45,113 nt of DNA from a bacterium (GTDB taxonomy: Bacteria; Vulcanimicrobiota; Vulcanimicrobiia; Vulcanimicrobiales; Vulcanimicrobiaceae): NCBI GenBank assembly GCA_021781595.1, contig JAJXWN010000003.1, positions 1 through 45,113 on the forward strand. The letters run 5' to 3'. The translations under genes and the position numbers were made by a program. The notes under the pieces are model-generated. The model saw only the letters and a list, made by a program, of their open reading frames with translations. It was not told the origin of the DNA and ran no database searches. Positions 39,891 to 45,113 of this stretch are shown here, in pieces (positions within the stretch are counted from its first letter, which is position 1; each line of letters begins with the position of its first letter).

Positions 39891-41593
39891 CGCGAAGCTG
39901 CTTCGGGGCTAGACTCGGGGTGAAGGTTGCCCTGCGAGAGCGGTACGATAAACAAGACGCGATCGTCCGGTTTCATCTCGGAGAAGTCGTGTAGCGGCAC
40001 CAACCTCCCGTCCCTGCGAACGTAGAGCGGGATGCGCTTGCCCGCCGGCGGCGGCGCTTCGTCGATGATCTCCTTCTCCGGGCGTTCGCCGAGGTCGTAG
40101 GTTCCGCCCTCGAATGCGACGCGGCCGCGCGTCCCCGGAAACCGCGAGAGCCCCGCAATCATCGCGACGGCCAGCTCGCTCGTCGAAAACGATTTTGCAA
40201 TCGTGAAATTCCGTTCCACGGAGCGAGCGAAGGCCCGGTCCATGACGCGCATCACGACCGAGAGCGCGGGATTGATGACGCGGGCGCCGAGTACGGCCTC
40301 GAGGTTCGCGGTATCGCTATTGGTTACCGCGACGAAGCTCCGGGCGGTAGCCAGATCGCAGAATCCGAGCGTTTCGTCGTTGGTCGCATCGCCCGTCAAG
40401 AGTTCGATACGCCGGTCTCGCGCCATCTCGATCAGCAGAGAACTAGGGTTCTGTTCGATGACGACGACGCGGCGGCGCATGCGCAGGAGGAGGTCGATCA
40501 CGCTGGAGCCGACGTTACCGGCTCCGCAGACGACGACGTGGTCCTCGGCGTGAATGTGCCGCAGACCCTGCAAGGCGACGATCTGCGCACGGCTGAGCGC
40601 GCTCGCGATCGAGGCGATGAAGACACCCGAGATCGAGACCCCGGCCAGCATGATCGCCATCGTCACGAGCAGTACCGGCCAACCGGCGGCGCGATCGTAC
40701 GGCGTGATATCTCCGTATCCCACGGCCGCCATCGTTTGCGTCACGAAATAAGACGCGGTCACCAAGCTGAGCCGCAGCGCCCACATGAAGTAGAGCGATG
40801 CGGCGGTGAAGGTGACCGCGCCGGCGATCAGTATCCGCACGAGAAGCGGCTCCCTTCGCGCGATCGATCGCGGTAACCCAACCAGCACGAATCGCAAGCG
40901 CCACCGAAATGGCGACTCGGCGCGCCCGCGGGCCTTCGGCCAGGCCGCTTCGAGCGCTGGCAGCGGTCCGAACGCAATGACGCGGTCGCCCGCTGCCAAT
41001 GCGCGCAAAGGATCGTAGGCGGTGTCGCCGTTGACGCAGACGATCCGCGCGCTGATGCGCCGCTCGGCCTCGCTCGCGGCGATTCCTACGACGCCGAAAT
41101 CCTCGGCCCGGCGCTGCGAGAAACCTACGAGGTCGCCGTCGATATCCGGGAACTGGATGGCATAGGTACAGGCCGGGTCGACGGCAGCCGCCGCGTAGCT
41201 TGCCGCCGCGTGCGCCGCGGGCGACACGGCGGTGCAGTTCGCTACATTCTGCTCGATCTTGCGCCCGAGCGTGCGGTTAAACTGGCGCAGCACGATGCGT
41301 ATATCCGGATTGAGATCGCGAGCTTTGAGCGCGACCTGCAAATTGAGGCGGTCGTCCGGCGATACCGGCATGATGGAGGTCGCCTCCAGGATGCCTGCGG
41401 CTCGCAGCGATTCGTATTCGTTCGGCGGAAGGCCGACGAACGTCGCGCCCGCCGTGCGGGCACGTTCTGCTACGGCCGGGTCGTCGTCGGACAGGAGCAG
41501 GACCTCGTGTCCTTGCGTAGCACAGAGTTCCTCGCAGACGCGTAGCGCGAGGTCGTCCGCGCCGACGATGATAATGAGAGGCAGCGCACGCAT
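39887..41593 (-). CDS. Ion channel with RCK domains on both sides of a two-helix pore
   Basis: 568-aa membrane protein. Residues about 5-230 are an N-terminal TrkA-N/RCK-like domain (LIIIVGADDLALRVCEEL nucleotide loop). A two-helix pore module (about 255-345) follows, with the K+-channel filter AAVGYGDITPYD. A second RCK domain (about 355-480, VVVCGAGNVGSSVIDLLLRMRR) and a TrkA-C-like end with VPLHDFSEMKPDDRVLFIV complete it. Most RCK channels carry both RCK domains after the pore; an N-terminal one is less usual and recalls the CASTOR/POLLUX-like or NAD-binding channel group. ATG at 41593 gives the proper nucleotide-binding N-terminus. The start codon overlaps that of the divergent methyltransferase gene. 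Confidence 0.85.
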   Translation of the reverse strand: MRALPLIIIVGADDLALRVCEELCATQGHEVLLLSDDDPAVAERARTAGATFVGLPPNEYESLRAAGILEATSIMPVSPDDRLNLQVALKARDLNPDIRIVLRQFNRTLGRKIEQNVANCTAVSPAAHAAASYAAAAVDPACTYAIQFPDIDGDLVGFSQRRAEDFGVVGIAASEAERRISARIVCVNGDTAYDPLRALAAGDRVIAFGPLPALEAAWPKARGRAESPFRWRLRFVLVGLPRSIARREPLLVRILIAGAVTFTAASLYFMWALRLSLVTASYFVTQTMAAVGYGDITPYDRAAGWPVLLVTMAIMLAGVSISGVFIASIASALSRAQIVALQGLRHIHAEDHVVVCGAGNVGSSVIDLLLRMRRRVVVIEQNPSSLLIEMARDRRIELLTGDATNDETLGFCDLATARSFVAVTNSDTANLEAVLGARVINPALSVVMRVMDRAFARSVERNFTIAKSFSTSELAVAMIAGLSRFPGTRGRVAFEGGTYDLGERPEKEIIDEAPPPAGKRIPLYVRRDGRLVPLHDFSEMKPDDRVLFIVPLSQGNLHPESSPEAASR

Positions 41594-42179
41594 GCTACCG
41601 AGTTCGCCGCCCGAGCAAGGGAACATCCAACCGCCGCATCCGCTGGCCGTCGCGCTGATAGAGCGGATGCGGATGCGCTCCGGTGCCGCAATCCTCGAAC
41701 TCGGAGGCGGTAGCGCCCGTAACGCGAGGGCCCTGTTCCGAGCGGGATTCGCCGTCACGACGATCGGCGGCGATTGCACGATGCAATCGGGACCCTTCGC
41801 CGCCGCGCTCAGCACCCACGCATTCCTGCACGGGATGCCCTCCGATCTCGCGGCGACGCTGCTCGCCGTCGCCCGAGTGCTCGAAACCGGCGCTCCGCTC
41901 TACGCTACGTTTGGCTCCATCTCAGACGCGCGCTTCGCCCGCGGGCGCAGGCTCGGAGAGAACACATTCGCACCTACCGATGGCGACGAGCGCGGCGTTC
42001 CCCACCACTTTTTCGACGAACGGGAGCTGCGCGCAATCCTTGGCGCGTCGTTTGCGGTGGAGTCGTTGACGGAGGTCGGCGTCGATCGCATCGCCGGCAG
42101 TTGGGCGCACGCGAACGCCCCCTTATCGGGAAGCGTGCACTGGTTCGCGAAGGCAGTGCGGCTCCCAATCAATAGGTAG
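41592..42179 (+). CDS. Small SAM-dependent methyltransferase-like protein
   Basis: 195-aa protein with a class I methyltransferase-like fold. Motif I is AAILELGGGSARNARALFRAGF (about residues 31-52). A putative motif IV/V region is VARVLETGAPLYATFGS (about 97-113), and the C-terminus has SWAHANAPLSGSVHWFAKA. It is shorter than typical methyltransferases and lacks a clear acidic motif II, so activity is uncertain. ATG at 41592 shares two bases with the start codon of the divergent channel gene (CATG); an internal ATG at 41661 is an alternative. Its 3' end overlaps the convergent rhodanese gene by 11 nt. Confidence 0.7.
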   Translation: MLPSSPPEQGNIQPPHPLAVALIERMRMRSGAAILELGGGSARNARALFRAGFAVTTIGGDCTMQSGPFAAALSTHAFLHGMPSDLAATLLAVARVLETGAPLYATFGSISDARFARGRRLGENTFAPTDGDERGVPHHFFDERELRAILGASFAVESLTEVGVDRIAGSWAHANAPLSGSVHWFAKAVRLPINR

Positions 42180-42495
42180 AGATCGTGGGATCGATGCGGC
42201 GCGCGTAGGCGTCGATGCCGCCTCTGAGGTTGTAGACCCGCGTGAAGCCGTTTGCTGCGAGAAATCGCGCGGCGTGCGCGCTGCGAGAGCCTGAATGGCA
42301 CAGCACCACGATCTCCGCCTCGCGGTCGAGTTCTTCGGTGCGTTGCGCCAGCGCGCGCATCGGAATATGTAGCGCGCCCTCGATCCGCGCGAGGCGCAGT
42401 TCTACCGGTTCGCGCACGTCCAACAGCACGAAAGCGCGCCCCTGAAGGCGCCATTCGCCGAGTTCTTCAACGGAGATATCTCGCATCGAATTCAT
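42169..42495 (-). CDS. Single-domain rhodanese (sulfurtransferase)
   Basis: 108-aa rhodanese-homology protein. The catalytic Cys66 sits in the active-site loop LCHSGSRSA, and the conserved LLDVREP and HIPMRAL blocks are present. It transfers sulfane sulfur as a Cys persulfide. ATG start overlaps the thiG stop as ATGA (4 nt), so it is co-translated with thiazole synthase. It may feed sulfur to ThiS in place of a ThiI/IscS route, which is inference from position. Confidence 0.9.
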   Translation of the reverse strand: MNSMRDISVEELGEWRLQGRAFVLLDVREPVELRLARIEGALHIPMRALAQRTEELDREAEIVVLCHSGSRSAHAARFLAANGFTRVYNLRGGIDAYARRIDPTISTY

Positions 42496-43277
42496 GCGCC
42501 GGCGGTGGATATGAGATCGCGCATCGGGCTCGAGGCGTTGGCGTAGAGCCGCTTCTCCATCCGGCCGGCGAGAAAGGCCTTCCGCCCCGCTGCGACTGCG
42601 TCGCGCATCGCTTCGGCCATCAACGCCGGATCTCTTGCGGCGGCGATCCCCGTGTTCATCAGCAGTGCGTCGATGCCCAACTCCATTGCCATAGCCGCGT
42701 CGCTTGCGGTCCCGACGCCGGCGTCGACGATCACGGGAACGTGAGCGCCTTCCTTGATGATGCGAATCGAGTACGGGTTGCAGACGCCCAGGCCGCTGCC
42801 GATGGGCGCCGCCAGCGGCATCACCGCCGAGCAGCCGATCTCCTCCAGTTGCTTGCATGCGACCGGGTCGTCCAGGATGTACGGCAGAACCGTAAAGCCG
42901 TCTTTGACGAGTCTCTCGGCCGCCGCCAGGGTTTCGCGCGTATCCGGATAGAGCGTGCGCGCGTCGCCGATGACTTCGAGCTTGACGAGATCGGTATCGA
43001 GCAACTCTCGGGCAAGCTGCGCCGTCAAGACCGCCTCGTCCGCCGTATAGCAGCCGGCCGTGTTCGGCAGTATCGCGTATTTCGCACGATCGATGAAATC
43101 GAGCATGCTCTTGCCGCGCGGATCGTCGAGAGCGATGCGCCGGATGGCAACCGTCACCATCTGCGCTCCGCTCGCATCATGCGCGGCCTGCATCGCCTCC
43201 ATCGTCGGATACTTGCCGGTCCCGACGATGAGTCGCGACGTGAATTCGTATTTGCCGATGTTGAAGGTGTCAGTCAT
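42492..43277 (-). CDS. thiG: Thiazole synthase ThiG
   Basis: 261-aa TIM-barrel enzyme that builds the thiazole phosphate of thiamine from 1-deoxy-D-xylulose 5-phosphate, dehydroglycine and ThiS thiocarboxylate. The Schiff-base lysine is Lys99 in [10 protein letters not shown]. Family blocks [26 protein letters not shown] and [18 protein letters not shown] are intact. ATG start, 4 nt after thiS. No thiO, thiH or thiF is in view, so the dehydroglycine source and the ThiS-adenylating enzyme must be encoded elsewhere. No TPP riboswitch was found near. Confidence 0.95.
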   Translation of the reverse strand: MTDTFNIGKYEFTSRLIVGTGKYPTMEAMQAAHDASGAQMVTVAIRRIALDDPRGKSMLDFIDRAKYAILPNTAGCYTADEAVLTAQLARELLDTDLVKLEVIGDARTLYPDTRETLAAAERLVKDGFTVLPYILDDPVACKQLEEIGCSAVMPLAAPIGSGLGVCNPYSIRIIKEGAHVPVIVDAGVGTASDAAMAMELGIDALLMNTGIAAARDPALMAEAMRDAVAAGRKAFLAGRMEKRLYANASSPMRDLISTAGA

Positions 43278-43281
43278 ATCC

Positions 43282-43497
43282 CTATCCGCCCGCCACGGCC
43301 TTGATTATTTCTATGCGATCGCCGTCGTCGATGCGTTCGCTCCCAAACGAGGATCGCTGCACGACGTGCCCGTTCTTCGCAACGGCTATGCCGGCCGGCG
43401 CAGCCTCCAAACGTTCGAGCAGCCGCTCGACCGTCATCCCCGCCGGCATCGTGCGCCGGTCACCGTTGATTGTAACGAGAACCGTTTCGCCGTGCAT
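43282..43497 (-). CDS. thiS: Sulfur carrier protein ThiS
   Basis: 71-aa ubiquitin-like sulfur carrier. The C-terminal Gly-Gly ([10 protein letters not shown]) is the thiocarboxylation site. The start ([15 protein letters not shown]) and the [13 protein letters not shown] block are typical of ThiS/ThiF-dependent carriers. ATG at 43497 is chosen; the frame is open much further upstream but that part lies within the ETF-QO gene. It begins 1 nt after the ETF-QO stop and 4 nt before thiG, so all are likely on one transcript. Confidence 0.92.
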   Translation of the reverse strand: MHGETVLVTINGDRRTMPAGMTVERLLERLEAAPAGIAVAKNGHVVQRSSFGSERIDDGDRIEIIKAVAGG

Positions 43498-43498
43498 C

Positions 43499-45113
43499 TC
43501 AAAGCCCCGTATAGACCGGACCCTCGCCACCCTGCGGAGGTACCCACGTGATGATCTGGTACGGATCGGCGATGTCACAGGTCTTGCAGTGAACGCAGTT
43601 GGTGAAATTGATCTGCAGCCGCCCTTCGAAGCCGTCGCCCTTCTTCTCAAAAAGCGGTTCGTAGACCGCTGCCGGGCAAAAATAGGCGCACGGGTTACCG
43701 TACTCCACGGTACAGCGATCGCGGCAGATTGCGGTGTCGGCAACCTGTAGGTGGCAGGGCTGGTCTTCCTCGTGCATCGTGCCGCTGTTGTAGACGTCGG
43801 TCACCTTGTCGAAGGTGAGCACGCCGTCGATCGGCGCCCGCGGCGATTCTTTCGGCTGCCAGCCGCGCTTCTCCATTCGTTCGTAACCCGGCTCACCGTG
43901 CAGCCGATCGGTCGTGCCGAAGCCTCGGCCGCCCGCGATCATGCCTAAACCTACGTTGAACAGCCCGGCGACGAGGCCGCCCCTGAAACCTTGATGGAAG
44001 TTGCGAGCGGTACGCATCTCGTCGTAGGCCCAGGAAGATTTGAAACCCACCTCGTAGGCGCCGAGCTGCCGCCGGTCGTAGGCGCCGGCCTGTAGCGCCT
44101 CCCACGCAGTCTGCGCGGCCAGCATCCCCGACTTCATCCCCAGATGTAAGCCTTTGAGGCGCATGCCGTTCAAGAAGCCGGCCGAGTCCCCGACGATCAT
44201 CAACCCGTCGGCATAGAACCGCGGCATCGCGAAGAGACCGCCTTCCGGGATCGCCTTCGCCCCGTAGCGCAGCAGCGCCGCACCCTCGAGCAGCCTGCGT
44301 ATCGCCGGATGCGTCTTGAAGCGCTGAAACTCGTTGTGCGGATCGTTCGTCGGATCTTTGGCGTCCAAGCCCGTCACGAATCCGACGTCGAGAACGTCGC
44401 CGGCCATGCCGTAGACGAAGCCGCCGCCAAACGTCTCGGCGCGCAACGGAAAACCCAGCGTATGGATCACGCTGCCCGCCCGCACGCTTCCCGGCGCGCA
44501 CTGCCAGATCTCTTTCACCCCGGTAGCGTAGACCTGGGGTTCGCGTTCCGCATCGAGCTTCAGCCGGCCAATGGCTTGCTTGGCAAGCGTCCCGCGTGGG
44601 CCCTCGCCGAGAATGACGATCTTCGCAAAGATGTCGGCACCCGGCTCGTAGTTCGCCTTCGGGTTGCCGTGCTTGTCGACGCCTTTGTCGCCGGTGCGAA
44701 CGCCGATCGCGCGATCGCCGTCCCACAGGAGCTCTTGGCCGGGAAAGGCTGGGAAGACCTGCGCGCCCGCCTCTTCGGCGCGCTCGCCGAGCCATCTGGC
44801 CATCTTCTGCAGCGAAACGACGTACTTGCCGTGATTGTTCATCATCGGCGGCACGATCGGTGCCTCGATCTTCCCGCTTTCGGTGAGGAACCATAGCCGA
44901 TCTCCGGTAACCGGCGACTCGACGGGCGCGTTGCGCTCCCGCCACTCCGGCAGCAACTCGTCGAGCGCGCGCGGATCCATCACGGCGCCTGAGATGCCGT
45001 GGCTGCCTATCTCCGCGCCCTTGTCGATCACCAGCACTTCGAGCTCGCGCCCGGCCGTTTTGGCGAGCTGCATGAGCCGGATCGCGCCAGCCAAGCTCGC
45101 CGGTCCCGCGCCG
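43499..45113 (-). CDS. Electron transfer flavoprotein-ubiquinone oxidoreductase (5' partial)
   Basis: At least 537 residues of an ETF-QO-family enzyme, which passes electrons from ETF (fatty-acid and amino-acid oxidation) to the quinone pool at the inner membrane. The window starts within the FAD dinucleotide loop (GAGPASLAGAIRL), so about 10-20 N-terminal residues lie outside. Other features: HGISGAVMDPRALDELLP, GEGPRGTLAKQ, the quinone/membrane helix region GGLVAGLFNVGLGMIAGG, and a C-terminal 4Fe-4S domain (CTVEYGNPCAYFCP then NFTNCVHCKTCDI). The FAD loop has Ser where GxGPAG is usual. thiS follows after 1 nt, an unusual neighbour for this enzyme. Confidence 0.93.
   Translation of the reverse strand, partial: GAGPASLAGAIRLMQLAKTAGRELEVLVIDKGAEIGSHGISGAVMDPRALDELLPEWRERNAPVESPVTGDRLWFLTESGKIEAPIVPPMMNNHGKYVVSLQKMARWLGERAEEAGAQVFPAFPGQELLWDGDRAIGVRTGDKGVDKHGNPKANYEPGADIFAKIVILGEGPRGTLAKQAIGRLKLDAEREPQVYATGVKEIWQCAPGSVRAGSVIHTLGFPLRAETFGGGFVYGMAGDVLDVGFVTGLDAKDPTNDPHNEFQRFKTHPAIRRLLEGAALLRYGAKAIPEGGLFAMPRFYADGLMIVGDSAGFLNGMRLKGLHLGMKSGMLAAQTAWEALQAGAYDRRQLGAYEVGFKSSWAYDEMRTARNFHQGFRGGLVAGLFNVGLGMIAGGRGFGTTDRLHGEPGYERMEKRGWQPKESPRAPIDGVLTFDKVTDVYNSGTMHEEDQPCHLQVADTAICRDRCTVEYGNPCAYFCPAAVYEPLFEKKGDGFEGRLQINFTNCVHCKTCDIADPYQIITWVPPQGGEGPVYTGL

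Overview
The window is a gene-dense, high-GC stretch from a Gram-negative-type (diderm) bacterium. Lipoprotein signals, a TolC/HlyD-type efflux pair, an outer-membrane beta-barrel with a copper-amine-oxidase-N (stalk) domain, proline/threonine-rich linkers, frequent TTG/GTG starts and many ATGA/GTGA gene overlaps suggest an uncultured soil lineage such as Candidatus Eremiobacterota (WPS-2). That taxon is an inference from style and gene content; no rRNA gene is present to prove it. No tRNA, rRNA, CRISPR array, phage module or intact insertion sequence was seen.

Layout. 1-4030 (minus): a tandem AsnC/siroheme-decarboxylase-like protein translationally coupled to two near-duplicate family-5 solute-binding lipoproteins. 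4081-6782 (minus): TolC-type and HlyD-type efflux subunits. 6942-8978: an FlK-like thioesterase, a structured RNA leader, the stalk/beta-barrel protein and a strong terminator. 8991-14529: an exported unknown protein, then a nitrilase, a beta-propeller and a phosphodiester-glycosidase protein. A 32-bp hairpin palindrome separates these from tldD-tldE, which ends inside a 123-bp MITE-like element. 17511-18977 (minus): TlpA-type thioredoxin and a ResB-like membrane protein. 19069-21724: folD (catalytic Lys replaced), O-methyltransferase, flavin reductase, metallo-hydrolase. 21731-26698: a SUF iron-sulfur locus, with sufR and a NifU-like gene divergent from sufC-sufB/D-sufS-sufU and no separate sufB. 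26699-31376: mostly unrecognised membrane and exported proteins.

31613-32957 holds the most striking item: an ECF sigma factor overlapping a gene whose product joins a zinc anti-sigma (ZAS) domain to a complete O6-alkylguanine-DNA alkyltransferase. This would make a one-protein alkylation sensor, repair enzyme and anti-sigma factor. A small intergenic RNA region with a strong terminator follows. 33212-39890 is a tight plus-strand run: pyroglutamyl peptidase, a PHP phosphoesterase with a histone-H1-like Lys/Ala/Pro tail, an EF-G-like GTPase, a third family-5 binding lipoprotein and pyrE. 39887-45113: an RCK-pore-RCK ion channel sharing its start codon with a divergent methyltransferase, then (minus) a 5'-truncated ETF-ubiquinone oxidoreductase, thiS, thiG and a rhodanese.

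Limits. All calls come from reading the sequence and recalling family motifs; no database search or structure prediction was run. Start codons are judged from ribosome-binding sites and family N-termini and are flagged where doubtful.
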